Part shown: one piece after another, positions 17,256 through 28,614 of the stretch
How positions within the stretch are numbered: position 1 is the first letter of the stretch
Layout of the letters: each line of letters opens with the position of its first letter
DNA from: Parundibacterium terreum
Lineage (GTDB): Bacteria > Pseudomonadota > Gammaproteobacteria > Burkholderiales > Burkholderiaceae_D
Direction: 5' to 3'
DNA length: 64,000 nucleotides
Assembly (NCBI RefSeq): GCF_014636315.1
Contig: NZ_BMED01000004.1
Span: forward strand, 1-64,000
Position numbers and translations under genes: made by a program
Notes under the pieces: model-generated
Databases searched by the model: none
Told to the model about the DNA's origin: nothing
The model's input: only the letters and a program-made list of their open reading frames with translations

Positions 17256-18437
17256 ATGAGTGATCCTATCGTAATCGTTGGCGCCGCACGCACCCCTATG
17301 GGCGCTTTCCAGGGTGATTTTTCGACTGTTACCGCAAGCCAGTTGGGCGCGGTAGCGATCAAGGCAGCGGTAGAGCGTGCCGGCATCAAGCCTGAGCTGG
17401 TGGAAGAAGTCCTGTTCGGCAACTGCCTGATGGCGGGCCAGGGACAGGCGCCTGCACGCCAGGCAGTTCTGGCAGCCGGCCTGCCTACGTCGACCGGCGC
17501 GGTTACGCTGTCCAAGATGTGCGGCTCTGCAATGAAAGCCACGATGATGGCCTATGACGCCTTGTCCGCGCACAGCAATGATGTGATTGTTGCCGGCGGC
17601 ATGGAATCGATGACCAATGCACCTTACCTGATTCCTAAGGCGCGCGGCGGCTACCGTATCGGCCACGGCCAGATTTTTGATCACATGATGCTGGACGGCC
17701 TGGAAGACGCGTATGACAAAGGCCGTTCCATGGGCACTTTTGCAGAAGACTGCTCCGCCAAATACCAGTTCAGCCGTGAAGACCAGGACGCATTCGCGAT
17801 TGAATCCGTACGCCGCGCGCAGGCTGCTACCGCCGACGGTTCCTTTAAATGGGAAATCGCACCGGTGACCGTATCCGGCCGCAATGGCGATACCGTGATA
17901 GACAAGGATGAAGGTCCCTTGAAAGCCAAGGTAGAAAAAATCCCTACACTGAAACCTGCTTTCAAAAAAGACGGCACTATCACTGCCGCATCTTCTTCGT
18001 CTATCAATGATGGCGCCGCTGCACTCGTGCTGATGCGCGAATCGACGGCGAAGGAACTGGGCAGCAAAGTGATCGCTCGCGTACTGGGCCATTCTTCCCA
18101 TGCGCAGGAGCCAGGCTGGTTCACAACTGCACCGGTGGGCGCGATAGAAAAGTTGTACAAGAAAGTGGGCTGGACTACGGCCGACGTGGATCTGTTTGAA
18201 ATCAATGAAGCTTTCGCCGCCGTACCTATGGCAGCGATGAAAGAGCATGGCATTCCTCACGACAAGATCAACGTGCACGGCGGTGCATGCGCGCTGGGTC
18301 ACCCTATCGGTGCGTCCGGCGCCCGCATCATCGTGACACTGATCGGTGCATTGCAAAAGCGCGGCCTGAAACGCGGCGTGGCGGCACTGTGCATAGGCGG
18401 CGGTGAAGCGACTGCAGTTGCGATCGAGCTGGTGTAA
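17256..18437 (+). CDS. acetyl-CoA C-acetyltransferase (thiolase)
   Basis: A 393-residue biosynthetic-type thiolase that interconverts acetoacetyl-CoA and two acetyl-CoA. The nucleophile is Cys89 (KMCGSAMKA), His349 lies in ALGHPIGASGAR and the second Cys379 in CIGGGEA, matching the classic Cys89/His348/Cys378 set. TTGGAGAA gives a good ribosome binding site. In this cluster it would split acetoacetyl-CoA derived from leucine, after CoA transfer encoded elsewhere. It may also serve polyhydroxybutyrate synthesis (phaA-like). Confidence 0.93.
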   Translation: MSDPIVIVGAARTPMGAFQGDFSTVTASQLGAVAIKAAVERAGIKPELVEEVLFGNCLMAGQGQAPARQAVLAAGLPTSTGAVTLSKMCGSAMKATMMAYDALSAHSNDVIVAGGMESMTNAPYLIPKARGGYRIGHGQIFDHMMLDGLEDAYDKGRSMGTFAEDCSAKYQFSREDQDAFAIESVRRAQAATADGSFKWEIAPVTVSGRNGDTVIDKDEGPLKAKVEKIPTLKPAFKKDGTITAASSSSINDGAAALVLMRESTAKELGSKVIARVLGHSSHAQEPGWFTTAPVGAIEKLYKKVGWTTADVDLFEINEAFAAVPMAAMKEHGIPHDKINVHGGACALGHPIGASGARIIVTLIGALQKRGLKRGVAALCIGGGEATAVAIELV

Positions 18438-18477
18438 TCGGCAGCAGCGATACAGCAAGCCTAGTAATTTGTATCAC

Positions 18478-18503
18478 GCGGTCCCGACTATAGCCGGGAC
18501 CGC
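18478..18503 (+). terminator. hairpin downstream of thiolase gene
   Basis: A perfect 9-bp GC-rich stem GCGGTCCCG / CGGGACCGC with an 8-base loop lies 41 bases after the thiolase stop. No T run follows, so it may be a weak terminator or an mRNA 3' stabiliser. Confidence 0.5.
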
Positions 18504-18549
18504 TGAAGAAGCTCTTATGATGTGCAGCACAACGCGGGGGAGAGAAACC

Positions 18550-19218
18550 ATGCCTACAGCATTGATCATCGGCGCATCGCGCGGCATAGGCCACGAACTG
18601 GCGCGCCAATACCGCCATGCGGGCTGGCGTGTCATCGCCACCGCGCGCAAAAAGGAAGACCTGGAGGGCCTGGTTGGCCTGGGGTGTGAAGCACTGCCGC
18701 TGGATGTGAACAATCTGAACGATTGCGCCGGCCTGGGCTGGAAGCTGGATGACGAAAAGATAGACGTCGCCATCCTGAATGCCGGTGTATACGGCCCGCG
18801 TATCGCCGGGATCGCCACGCCGGTGGAAGAAGACTTCGATCAGGTGATGCATACCAACGTGCTGGCGGCGATGCGCCTGCTGCCCATCCTTGCGCCGCTG
18901 GTGGATAATGCCGACGGCAGGCTGGCGGTGATTTCCTCGCGCATGGGTTCGATCAGCATGCGCGAAAACCCCAGTGGCTGGCTGTATCGCGCCAGCAAGG
19001 CGGCGCTGAATTCGGTACTTAAAGATATTTCGCTCAGTGTGAAGAGCGCAATCTGCATCGCCTTTCACCCTGGCTGGGTCAGGACGGAAATGGGCGGTGA
19101 AGATGCAGATATTTCGGTGCAGGAAAGTGCTGACGGCATACGCAGCACGATAGCCAGCCGCAAGGCCGGCGACAATGGAAAATTTTTCAATTACGACGGC
19201 ACGCCGCTGAGCTGGTAG
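18550..19218 (+). CDS. short-chain dehydrogenase/reductase
   Basis: A 222-residue SDR of the C-factor/CsgA-like type. The cofactor loop GASRGIG is at 8-14, NAG at 77-79, and the catalytic residues are Ser130, Tyr146 and Lys150 (YRASK). TARKKEDL after the second strand points to NADP (inference). The start was chosen at MPTALIIGASRG because a GGGGGAGAG ribosome binding site precedes it. A longer in-frame reading would run back through the hairpin. It is followed by an acyl-CoA dehydrogenase gene 27 bases on. Substrate unknown. Confidence 0.87.
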   Translation: MPTALIIGASRGIGHELARQYRHAGWRVIATARKKEDLEGLVGLGCEALPLDVNNLNDCAGLGWKLDDEKIDVAILNAGVYGPRIAGIATPVEEDFDQVMHTNVLAAMRLLPILAPLVDNADGRLAVISSRMGSISMRENPSGWLYRASKAALNSVLKDISLSVKSAICIAFHPGWVRTEMGGEDADISVQESADGIRSTIASRKAGDNGKFFNYDGTPLSW

Positions 19219-19245
19219 CCTGCCCGGTATTTTTAGATCGCAATT

Positions 19246-20376
19246 ATGTTACTTACTCCAGAACACGAAATGATACGCGACGCGGTGCGCGCCTTTGCCC
19301 AGGAGCGCCTGGTGCCGAACGCAGCCCGCTGGGACAAGGAACATCATTTCCCGCAGCAGGAATTGAAGGAGCTGGCACAGATGGGCGCATATGGCGTCGC
19401 CGTGCCGGAAGAGCTGGGCGGTGCCGGCATGGATTACCTGTCGCTGGCGCTGGTGCTGGAGGAAGTTGCCGCCGGTGATGGCGGCACGTCGACGGTGATC
19501 TCGGTCAACAATTGTCCGGTATGCAGTATCGCGATGATGTATGCCAACGACGCGCAGAAAAAACAATGGCTGGCGCCGCTGGCCAAGGGCGACATGCTGG
19601 GTGCGTTTTGCCTGACCGAGCCGCATGTAGGCAGCGACGCTTCTGCGCTGCGCACCACGGCGACGCGTGACGGCAGTGACTATGTGATCAACGGCGTCAA
19701 GCAATTCATCACCAGCGGCAAATATGCCGATGTGGCGATCGTGATGGCGGTGACCGACAAGGCAGCCGGCAAGAAGGGCATCAGCGCATTCTGGGTACCG
19801 ACCAATACGCCAGGCTATATCGTCGCCAGGCTGGAAGAAAAACTGGGCCAGCATTCTTCCGATACGGCGCAGATCCTGTTTGAAAATTGCCGTATTCCAG
19901 CAGAAAATCTGATAGGCGAAGAAGGGCAGGGCTACAAGATTGCGCTGTCCGGCCTGGAAGGCGGCCGCATAGGGATTGCCGCCCAATCGGTGGGCATGGC
20001 GCGCGCCGCTTTTGAGGCCGCGCTGGCTTATGCCAAGGAACGCACCAGCTTCGGTAAAGCTATTTTTGAACACCAGGCAGTGCAATTCAGGTTGGCCGAC
20101 ATGGCGACCCAGATAGAAGCTGCGCGCCAGCTGATCTGGCATGCTGCCAGCATGAAGGATGCCGGCAAGCCCTGCCTGAAAGAAGCCGCGATGGCCAAGC
20201 TGTTTGCGTCCGAGATGGCGGAGAAGGTCTGCTCCGATGCGATACAGATACACGGCGGCTACGGCTATGTCAGCGACTTCCCGGTAGAACGCATTTATCG
20301 CGATGTACGGGTTTGCCAGATCTATGAAGGCACTTCCGATATCCAGAAAATCCTGATCGGGCGCGCGCTGGCCTGA
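19246..20376 (+). CDS. acyl-CoA dehydrogenase, short/branched-chain type
   Basis: 376 residues, full three-domain acyl-CoA dehydrogenase: the signature AFCLTEPHVGSDASALRTTA, the helical GGRIGIAAQSVGMARAAFE segment, and catalytic Glu361 in IYEGTSDIQK at the canonical position. That residue separates it from the isovaleryl-CoA dehydrogenase upstream and puts it with butyryl-/2-methylbutyryl-type enzymes. It would transfer electrons to ETF. A second dehydrogenase in the cluster suggests another acyl-CoA is handled, for example 2-methylbutyryl- or butyryl-CoA (inference). Confidence 0.93.
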   Translation: MLLTPEHEMIRDAVRAFAQERLVPNAARWDKEHHFPQQELKELAQMGAYGVAVPEELGGAGMDYLSLALVLEEVAAGDGGTSTVISVNNCPVCSIAMMYANDAQKKQWLAPLAKGDMLGAFCLTEPHVGSDASALRTTATRDGSDYVINGVKQFITSGKYADVAIVMAVTDKAAGKKGISAFWVPTNTPGYIVARLEEKLGQHSSDTAQILFENCRIPAENLIGEEGQGYKIALSGLEGGRIGIAAQSVGMARAAFEAALAYAKERTSFGKAIFEHQAVQFRLADMATQIEAARQLIWHAASMKDAGKPCLKEAAMAKLFASEMAEKVCSDAIQIHGGYGYVSDFPVERIYRDVRVCQIYEGTSDIQKILIGRALA

Positions 20377-20424
20377 GCCTGTGCCGCCGGATGAAAAATA
20401 AAGAACAGAAAAGTAAAAATACAT

Positions 20425-21075
20425 ATGCCACGTTTTGACCTGGTCGCATTCGATTGCGACGGCGTGCTGGTAGACAGCGAACCGATCACCATCCGCGTGC
20501 TGGCAGACTTGCTGAACGAGCTAGGCTGGAAGATCTCGTATGAAGAGACGATGCACACCTTTGTCGGCCGTTCCGTCAGGGATGAAGTCGCGATCATAGA
20601 GGCGCAGATAGGCCGGCCGCTGCCGTCGGACTTCCTGGGCGAATTTATTCAGCGCCGTGACCGCGGCTTGCACGAGAGCATTACGCCGATTCCCGGCATC
20701 GCCGATGCGATACGGCATTTGCAAGACAATAAGATACCCTTCTGCGTTGCCTCCGGTGCCGATCGCGCGAAGATGCATATCACGCTGGGGCGCACCGGCT
20801 TGCTGCCGCATTTTGACGGCAAGATGTTCAGCGGCATGGAAGTGGCGCGCACCAAACCTGCTCCGGACGTGTATCTGCTGGCAGCGCAAACCATGGGCGT
20901 TGCGCCCGCGCGTTGCGTGGTGATAGAGGACACGGCGACCGGTGTCGCAGCCGGTGTCGCGGCGGGCATGACGGTCTTTGGCTTTGCTGCCATCGCCGAT
21001 CCGCGCCTGCTGCTGGCGGCGGGTGCCACCTGTGTCTTTAACGATATGCAGTCTCTGCCTGGCCTGGTGCTGTAG
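20425..21075 (+). CDS. HAD-superfamily phosphatase (beta-phosphoglucomutase-like)
   Basis: 216 residues. Motif I FDCDGVLVDSE (nucleophile Asp10, acid Asp12), a helical cap, motif II around VASGAD, and motif III/IV with KPAPDVYLLAA and VIEDTATGVAAGVAAGM are all intact. It resembles YieH/YcjU-type 6-phosphogluconate or sugar-phosphate phosphatases. Its TAG stop overlaps the GTG start of the next gene by one base. The link to acyl-CoA catabolism is not obvious. Confidence 0.88.
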   Translation: MPRFDLVAFDCDGVLVDSEPITIRVLADLLNELGWKISYEETMHTFVGRSVRDEVAIIEAQIGRPLPSDFLGEFIQRRDRGLHESITPIPGIADAIRHLQDNKIPFCVASGADRAKMHITLGRTGLLPHFDGKMFSGMEVARTKPAPDVYLLAAQTMGVAPARCVVIEDTATGVAAGVAAGMTVFGFAAIADPRLLLAAGATCVFNDMQSLPGLVL

Positions 21076-21482
21076 TGGGCAAGTTTGTAATTAAGGCGGC
21101 AACCCAGGCCTGTCCTTGCGGATCGCCGGATTTTGCGCAATGCTGCGGCCGGTTTATCTCCGGCCAGGCCGTGCCGGCCACCGCGGAGCAATTGATGCGC
21201 TCGCGCTACAGCGCGTACACGCTGGGTGATGAGGCTTATCTGCGCGCTAGCTGGCATGCCAGTACGCGTCCGGTAGATGCGATTATCCAGGATGACGCCG
21301 CGAAATGGCTGGGCCTGGAAGTAAAGCGGCACGCGCAGCAGGGCGATGAAGCCAGCGTGGAATTTGTTGCACGCTACCGCATAGATGGGCGCGCGCACCG
21401 CATGCATGAAATCAGCCGTTTCCTGAGGGAAGACGGCAAATGGTTGTACGTGGATGGAACATTTCCAGAAAAGAGCAAATAA
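21075..21482 (+). CDS. YchJ family protein (SEC-C/UPF0225)
   Basis: 135 residues with the N-terminal zinc-binding-type cysteine pattern [12 protein letters not shown] and the family block [22 protein letters not shown], followed by an NTF2-like domain. The biochemical role is not known, and SEC-C motifs bind zinc and often mediate protein contacts. The GTG start is used because it overlaps the preceding TAG stop (TAGTG) and yields the typical short N-terminus. The downstream carboxylase gene starts three bases after the stop. Confidence 0.85.
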   Translation: MGKFVIKAATQACPCGSPDFAQCCGRFISGQAVPATAEQLMRSRYSAYTLGDEAYLRASWHASTRPVDAIIQDDAAKWLGLEVKRHAQQGDEASVEFVARYRIDGRAHRMHEISRFLREDGKWLYVDGTFPEKSK

Positions 21483-21484
21483 AA

Positions 21485-23107
<1,623 letters not shown>

Positions 23108-23190
23108 TGCAAATGACGCGCTATTCCCGGACTCCGACATTATTTGTGCTTGCTTGTGCTGCGGGCGGCCTTCAAGAAATTCGGTGGGCA

Positions 23191-23210
23191 GGCGGAGTTC
23201 AAGCTCCGCC
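23191..23210. other. hairpin in the liuB-liuC spacer
   Basis: A perfect 7-bp stem GGCGGAG / CTCCGCC with a 6-base loop TTCAAG lies mid-way in the 266-base spacer between liuB and liuC. No T run follows. The rest of the spacer holds only short unconvincing open frames, possibly decayed coding sequence. Confidence 0.45.
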
Positions 23211-23373
23211 CTCCTTTTGGCAAGGACGGGCATAGCCTGCTCGCAAAGGGGCGCAAAACGAGGGAGCAAGGCATGGGAGCCTATCGTGACTGAATTTCTG
23301 GAAAAACATGGCTTTCCGGCGCTAGCTGCCAAAGCAAATGCCTAAGAACAAACATCGATGAAAGTTGAATAAT

Positions 23374-24153
23374 ATGGATAGCCTGACCGTTTCTGCTGTA
23401 GAACACGTAGCCACCGTGACAATGAACCGTCCGGAAGTCCGCAATGCGTTCAATGAAACAACCATCGCCGAGCTGACGCAAGCCTTTCGCGACTTGGGGA
23501 AGGATGAGCGCATTCGTGTTATTGTACTGGCCGCAAACGGACCCGCCTTCTGTGCCGGCGCGGATCTGAACTGGATGAAGAAGATGGCCGACTATACGCA
23601 TGAAGAAAATCTTGCGGATGCCGGCCAATTGGCGGAGATGCTGCGTGTTATCTACACTTGCCCGCAACCCGTTGTCGCCAAGATCCAGGGCGATTGCTAT
23701 GCAGGCGGCATGGGGCTGGCGGCGGCTTGCGATATGGCGGTGGCAGTGGATACCGCGTATTTTTGCCTCAGTGAAGTCAGGCTGGGCCTGATCCCGGCCA
23801 CCATCTCCCCTTATGTGATCAAGGCGATGGGGGAAAGTGCGGCACGCCGCTATTTCCTGACGGCGGAGCGTTTTTCTGCAGCAGACGCTTTGCGCATGGG
23901 TTTCGTGCAGGAAGCGGTAGCGGCAGACCAGCTGGATGCAAAAGTAGCCGAGATCGTCAAGGCGCTGGCCGGCAATAGCCCCAACGCAGTGAAGCAGGCC
24001 AAGCAATTGGTGCAGGACGTCAGCGGCCGCGAAATCACGGCTGAACTGATTGCCGGCACTGTCGCCGGCATTGCACAGATACGCGCGTCCGACGAGGGAC
24101 GCGAAGGTGTGCGTTCTTTTCTGGAAAAGCGCAAGCCTTCCTGGTTGCAATAA
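23374..24153 (+). CDS. liuC: methylglutaconyl-CoA hydratase (enoyl-CoA hydratase family)
   Basis: 259 residues, crotonase fold. The oxyanion-hole segments AFCAGADLNWMKKMADYT and YAGGMGLAAACDMAVA are intact, and the WMKKM helix after the first is typical of 3-methylglutaconyl-CoA hydratases that act after MCC. It hydrates methylglutaconyl-CoA to HMG-CoA. The ATG was preferred to an in-frame TTG nine bases upstream. It ends 87 bases before bioA. Confidence 0.92.
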   Translation: MDSLTVSAVEHVATVTMNRPEVRNAFNETTIAELTQAFRDLGKDERIRVIVLAANGPAFCAGADLNWMKKMADYTHEENLADAGQLAEMLRVIYTCPQPVVAKIQGDCYAGGMGLAAACDMAVAVDTAYFCLSEVRLGLIPATISPYVIKAMGESAARRYFLTAERFSAADALRMGFVQEAVAADQLDAKVAEIVKALAGNSPNAVKQAKQLVQDVSGREITAELIAGTVAGIAQIRASDEGREGVRSFLEKRKPSWLQ

Positions 24154-24165
24154 CGGGAAATGCAG

Positions 24166-24195
24166 TAGTAAATAAGGTAGTGAATAAGGTAGTAA
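24166..24195. repeat. 12-bp tandem repeat, 2.5 copies, before bioA
   Basis: TAGTAAATAAGG (24166-24177) and TAGTGAATAAGG (24178-24189) are followed by a half copy TAGTAA. Both full copies carry AAGG, and in-frame TAG/TAA/TGA triplets recur in all phases. Confidence 0.8.
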
Positions 24196-24240
24196 CGCAC
24201 GCAGCCTGAAAACGGCGTGTCAGAAAAGTTTGGAGTTGTA

Positions 24241-25593
24241 TTGGAAGCAAATAAACAAATGGATGGCAGCACACCGGACTGGGTAGCACGCAGTCTGCGC
24301 AGTGTCTGGCATCCGTGCACGCAAATGCAGCACCACGAGAGTATGCCGCTGATTCCTGTCAGCCATGGCCGCGGTGCCTGGCTGTATGACGTGGAAGGCA
24401 AGCGTTATCTGGATGCGATCAGTTCCTGGTGGGTCAATCTGTTCGGCCATGCCAATCCGCGCATCAATGCGGCACTGAAAGACCAATTGGATAAGCTGGA
24501 GCACGCGATGCTGGCCGGCTTTACGCATGAGCCGGTGATCACGCTGTCGGAAAAACTGTCTGCGCTGACCGGCGCTGTGCTGGGGCATTGCTTTTACGCA
24601 TCCGATGGCGCGTCGGCGGTAGAGATTGCGTTGAAAATGAGTTTCCATGCCTGGCGTAATGCCGGTCAAAGCGACAAGCAGGAATTCATTTGCCTGAAGG
24701 GCAGCTATCACGGCGAAACCATAGGCGCATTGGCAGTAACCGACGTAGCCCTGTTTCGCGACGCGTATGGACCATTGCTAAGGCAGGCGCATGTAGTGGC
24801 TAGCCCCGATGCGCGCCAGGCCGAAGCGGGCGAAAGCGCCGCCGATGTTGCCCGCCGCGCCGCAGCGGACCTGGAGCAGCTATTGCAGCGCCGCACCGGC
24901 AAGATCGCAGCAGTAATCGTGGAACCGCTGGTACAGTGCGCCACCGGCATTGCGATGCATGATCCGGAATACCTGAGGCTGGTACGCGCTTTGTGCGACC
25001 GCTATCAGGTGCACATGATAGCCGACGAGATTGCGGTTGGCTGCGGACGTACCGGCAGCTTCTTTGCCTGCGAACAGGCCGGCATCTGGCCCGACTTCGT
25101 CTGCCTGTCCAAGGGCATCAGCGGCGGCTATCTGCCGCTGTCGCTGGTGATGACGCGCGACGAGATCTACCAGGCCTTTTATCACAGCGATATCCGGCGC
25201 GGTTTCCTGCATTCGCATTCATACACCGGCAATCCGCTGGCCTGCCGTGCAGCGCTGGCGACACTGGAAATTTTCGAGCAGGACGATATCCTGAACCGCA
25301 ACCGGCTGACGGCGCAAAAATTGCACGATGCGTTTGCGCCGCTGGCTGCACATGGCAAGGTAAAACACTTCCGTCAACGCGGCATGATCCTGGCCTTTGA
25401 TGCGGTGGTGGACGACGCTGAAAAAGCGGCCAGCTTCTCGCGCCGCTTCTTTACGGCAGCACTGGACAATGAATTATTGCTGCGCCCCATAGGCTGCAGC
25501 GTGTATCTGATGCCGCCTTATATTGTGAACGATGAAGAGGTCGCCGGCCTGGCCGAGCGCACCCTTAAAGTATTTGAGCAGGTAATTGCATGA
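24241..25593 (+). CDS. bioA: adenosylmethionine-8-amino-7-oxononanoate transaminase
   Basis: A class III PLP aminotransferase of about 450 residues that converts KAPA to DAPA with S-adenosylmethionine as amino donor, the third step of biotin ring assembly. The N-terminal signature [12 protein letters not shown] is specific for BioA. The PLP lysine lies in [14 protein letters not shown] (Lys291 from this start). The proposed TTG start has GGAG five bases upstream. An ATG at 24259 and a GTG at 24217 are in-frame alternatives. Its stop overlaps the bioF start. Confidence 0.95.
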   Translation: MEANKQMDGSTPDWVARSLRSVWHPCTQMQHHESMPLIPVSHGRGAWLYDVEGKRYLDAISSWWVNLFGHANPRINAALKDQLDKLEHAMLAGFTHEPVITLSEKLSALTGAVLGHCFYASDGASAVEIALKMSFHAWRNAGQSDKQEFICLKGSYHGETIGALAVTDVALFRDAYGPLLRQAHVVASPDARQAEAGESAADVARRAAADLEQLLQRRTGKIAAVIVEPLVQCATGIAMHDPEYLRLVRALCDRYQVHMIADEIAVGCGRTGSFFACEQAGIWPDFVCLSKGISGGYLPLSLVMTRDEIYQAFYHSDIRRGFLHSHSYTGNPLACRAALATLEIFEQDDILNRNRLTAQKLHDAFAPLAAHGKVKHFRQRGMILAFDAVVDDAEKAASFSRRFFTAALDNELLLRPIGCSVYLMPPYIVNDEEVAGLAERTLKVFEQVIA

Positions 25594-26801
25594 GCATGAT
25601 GTTATTGGACAAGCTGGAACAACAAATTGATGCGCTGAACGACAAGAGCTTGCGCCGCCGGCGCCGCACCGCCGACGGCGGCTGCGCGCCGCGCGTGACG
25701 GTGGATGGCAAGCCCATGCTGGCATTTTGCAGCAATGATTACCTGGGCCTGGCTTCGCATCCGCGCGTCGCGGAAGCCTTGCGTGAAGGCGCCAGCCTGT
25801 ATGGTGCCGGCAGCGGCGCATCGCACCTGATCAGCGGCCACTCGCGCGCGCATGCGCAACTGGAAGAAAAATTGGCGGACTTCATGTCGCCTCATCTTGA
25901 ATCGGCGCGTGCGCTGTATTTCTGTACCGGCTATATGGCCAACCTGGCGGTCATTACCGCACTGGCAGCCGGCAATGATGCCGCCGGTGCCGGCGGCAGT
26001 ACCGAGATATTTTCCGAGGCGCTGAACCATGCATCGCTGATCGATGGCGCCCGGTTGTCCCGCTGCAAGGTACACGTATATCCGCATGGCGACATCGTAG
26101 CGCTGGAGCAAATGCTGGCGGCCAGCACGGCGGAAACCAAGCTGGTCGTTACAGACAGCGTGTTCAGCATGGATGGCAATCTCGCGCCCTTGCCGCAGTT
26201 GCTGGCGCTATGCGAAAAATACCACGCCTGGATGATCGTTGATGATGCGCATGGCTTCGGCATGCTGGGTGAGCATGGCCGCGGCGCACTGGAACATTTC
26301 CAGTTGAAATCGCCTTATCTGGTCTATATGGGTACACTGAGCAAAGCTGCCGGTGTTGGCGGCGCGTTTGTCGCCGCGCATGCGACGGTGATCGACTGGC
26401 TGGTGCAAAAGGCCCGTTCTTATATCTATACAACAGCCGCAGCACCGGCGCTGGCGCATGCGCTGCTGACCAGCGTGGACATTATCAGCGGTCACGAAGG
26501 CCACCAGCGCCGTAATCAGGTACAGCGCCTGATAGGCAGGCTGCAACAGGAGCTGCGCCTGAGCCGCTGGCAATTGATGCCTTCGGCCACGGCCATCCAG
26601 CCGCTGCTGATAGGCGATAACGCGGAAGCGCTGCGCGCAGCGGCCAGCCTGTATCAGCAGGGCCTGTGGGTGCCTGCGATACGGCCGCCTACTGTGCCGC
26701 TTGGCACCGCCAGACTGCGCGTCACCTTGTCGGCCGCGCATACCACGCTGGATGTGGATCAATTGATCACGGCAGTCAATGCTATGGAGGCCGCCGCATG
26801 A
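25590..26801 (+). CDS. bioF: 8-amino-7-oxononanoate synthase
   Basis: A 403-residue PLP enzyme that condenses pimeloyl-ACP (or -CoA) with alanine to KAPA. The catalytic lysine is Lys252 in [24 protein letters not shown] and [11 protein letters not shown] are family hallmarks, as is [14 protein letters not shown] overlaps at both ends link it translationally to bioA and bioD. Confidence 0.97.
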   Translation: MSMMLLDKLEQQIDALNDKSLRRRRRTADGGCAPRVTVDGKPMLAFCSNDYLGLASHPRVAEALREGASLYGAGSGASHLISGHSRAHAQLEEKLADFMSPHLESARALYFCTGYMANLAVITALAAGNDAAGAGGSTEIFSEALNHASLIDGARLSRCKVHVYPHGDIVALEQMLAASTAETKLVVTDSVFSMDGNLAPLPQLLALCEKYHAWMIVDDAHGFGMLGEHGRGALEHFQLKSPYLVYMGTLSKAAGVGGAFVAAHATVIDWLVQKARSYIYTTAAAPALAHALLTSVDIISGHEGHQRRNQVQRLIGRLQQELRLSRWQLMPSATAIQPLLIGDNAEALRAAASLYQQGLWVPAIRPPTVPLGTARLRVTLSAAHTTLDVDQLITAVNAMEAAA

Positions 26802-27505
26802 CGCAGGTGCAAGCACAGCCTGCAGGATTGCAGTTTTCCTGCTTTGTTACCGGTACCGATACCGAGATAGGCAAGACCCTGGTATCGTCGGCCTTGCTGC
26901 ATGCGCTGGCGCAGCGTGGCTTGGGTAGTGCCGGCATGAAGCCGGTGGCCGCAGGCGCCAGCCTGCTGGATGGCGAATGGCATAATGAAGATGTAGACAT
27001 GCTGCAGGCCGCATCCAGCGTAAAATTGCCTGTCAGCCTGGTCTGTCCCTACCTGATGCAGGCACCGGCCGCGCCGCATATCGTCGCGCTGCACGAAAAC
27101 GTCGATATTTCCGCCGCGCACATCCTGGATTGCTATGCCCAGTTGACGCAGCAGGCACAGGCTGTCGTGGTAGAGGGCGTAGGCGGTTTTTGCGTGCCCC
27201 TGAATGATGAACTGGATACCGCCGACCTGGCGCAGCAACTGGCGCTGCCGGTGGTCCTGGTGGTCGGCATGCGGCTCGGCTGCCTTAGCCATGCTTTGCT
27301 GACCGTGGAGGCGATTGCCGCGCGCGGCCTGAAACTGGCCGGCTGGGTTGCCAATACCGTGGATGCCGACATGAAGTATGTCGAAGAGAATTTGCAAGCG
27401 CTTTCCCGCCGTATCGCTGCGCCCCTGCTGGGGCATATTCCGCGTTTGCCGAATCCGGGCTACGAGGCAGCAGCGTCTTATCTGAATTTGAATTTGTTGA
27501 TGTAA
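26798..27505 (+). CDS. bioD: dethiobiotin synthetase
   Basis: 235 residues, P-loop ATPase that closes the ureido ring of DAPA using CO2. The variant Walker A is GTDTEIGKT near the N-terminus, and the KPVAAG segment and [11 protein letters not shown] supply the remaining catalytic residues. The ATG overlaps the bioF stop (ATGA). An upstream in-frame reading exists but would lie inside bioF. Confidence 0.96.
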   Translation: MTQVQAQPAGLQFSCFVTGTDTEIGKTLVSSALLHALAQRGLGSAGMKPVAAGASLLDGEWHNEDVDMLQAASSVKLPVSLVCPYLMQAPAAPHIVALHENVDISAAHILDCYAQLTQQAQAVVVEGVGGFCVPLNDELDTADLAQQLALPVVLVVGMRLGCLSHALLTVEAIAARGLKLAGWVANTVDADMKYVEENLQALSRRIAAPLLGHIPRLPNPGYEAAASYLNLNLLM

Positions 27506-27517
27506 AGGAAGCTCACC

Positions 27518-28522
27518 ATGTTACAAACCGTCTCTTTCCAAGCCCCCGTCAAAGCAATCCAGGCTGAAACCTGGCCGGTGGACGAAGTGCTGGCACTGTT
27601 CGACCTGCCGTTCAACGACCTGATGTTCAAGGCGCAGCAAGTGCACCGCGCGAACTTTGATGCCGGCGACGTGGAACTGGCGACGCTGCTGTCGATCAAG
27701 ACCGGCGGCTGCGAAGAAGATTGCGGCTATTGTCCGCAAGCTGCGCGCTACGACACCGGCGTGGAAGCCAAGAAAATCCTGGGCATAGAAGAAGTACTGG
27801 ATGCAGCGCGTGCGGCCAAGGACAATGGCGCGACGCGCTTCTGCATGGGCGCAGCCTGGCGCTCGCCGAAAGACCGCGACATGGACAAGGTAGAAGAGAT
27901 GGTGCGTGAAGTGAAGGCGCTCGGTCTGGAAACCTGCGCCACACTGGGTATGCTGAAAGAAGAGCAGGCAGAGCGTCTGAAGGAAGCCGGCCTCGACTAT
28001 TACAACCATAACCTGGATACCGCGCCCGAGTTTTACAGTAATGTGATCTCCACCCGCGAATACCAGGACAGGCTGGACACATTGGGCCATGTGCGCAATG
28101 CCGGCCTGAAGGTGTGTTGTGGCGGCATCGTCGGCATGGGCGAATCACGCCGTCAGCGTGCCGGCCTGATCGCGCAACTGGCCAACCTGAATCCGTATCC
28201 GGAATCGGTGCCGGTGAACCACCTGGTGCAAGTGGAAGGCACGCCTTTGCACGGACTGGATCCGCTGGACCCGCTGGAATTCGTCCGCACTATCGCGGTT
28301 GCACGCATCACCATGCCGAAAGCGCGTGTGCGTCTGTCCGCAGGCCGCCGCCAGATGGGCGAAGCGGTACAGGCGATGTGTTTCCTGGCCGGCGCCAATT
28401 CGATTTTCTACGGCGACAAACTGCTGACCACAGGTAACCCGGACGCAGAAGACGACCGCGTGCTGCTGGCAAAATTGGGCCTGAAAACGCGCGGTGTGAC
28501 CGAGGCCGGCGGCTGCAAGTAA
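27518..28522 (+). CDS. bioB: biotin synthase
   Basis: A 334-residue radical-SAM enzyme that inserts sulfur into dethiobiotin. The [4Fe-4S] cysteines are Cys65, Cys69 and Cys72 (CEEDCGYC). [13 protein letters not shown] and the conserved arginine region RVRLSAGR (ligand of the auxiliary [2Fe-2S] cluster) are present. AAGGAAG lies a few bases before the ATG. It completes the bioAFDB set. The pimelate-forming bioC/bioH functions are not in the window. Confidence 0.97.
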   Translation: MLQTVSFQAPVKAIQAETWPVDEVLALFDLPFNDLMFKAQQVHRANFDAGDVELATLLSIKTGGCEEDCGYCPQAARYDTGVEAKKILGIEEVLDAARAAKDNGATRFCMGAAWRSPKDRDMDKVEEMVREVKALGLETCATLGMLKEEQAERLKEAGLDYYNHNLDTAPEFYSNVISTREYQDRLDTLGHVRNAGLKVCCGGIVGMGESRRQRAGLIAQLANLNPYPESVPVNHLVQVEGTPLHGLDPLDPLEFVRTIAVARITMPKARVRLSAGRRQMGEAVQAMCFLAGANSIFYGDKLLTTGNPDAEDDRVLLAKLGLKTRGVTEAGGCK

Positions 28523-28559
28523 GCAGCTCGCACCGCTGTCGCTCGAACGCATAGTGGAA

Positions 28560-28580
28560 ATGCCGGTGCTCCGCCGGCAT
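28560..28580 (+). other. hairpin between bioB and liuD
   Basis: The 7-bp stem ATGCCGG / CCGGCAT with a 7-base loop lies 37 bases after bioB and 35 before liuD. The following GTTGATAATAAAAATTTTAG is AT-rich without a T run. It may partly separate biotin synthesis from the carboxylase transcript. Confidence 0.45.
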
Positions 28581-28614
28581 GTTGATAATAAAAATTTTAG
28601 TGAGAGACCAAGCC

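Noticed and set aside
14550..18458. Very long minus-strand open frame of about 1,300 codons
   Set aside because: It lies antisense to the dehydratase, aceK and thiolase genes and crosses their spacers. Its translation is rich in His, Arg, Cys and Gln without domains, as expected from codon bias on the opposite strand.
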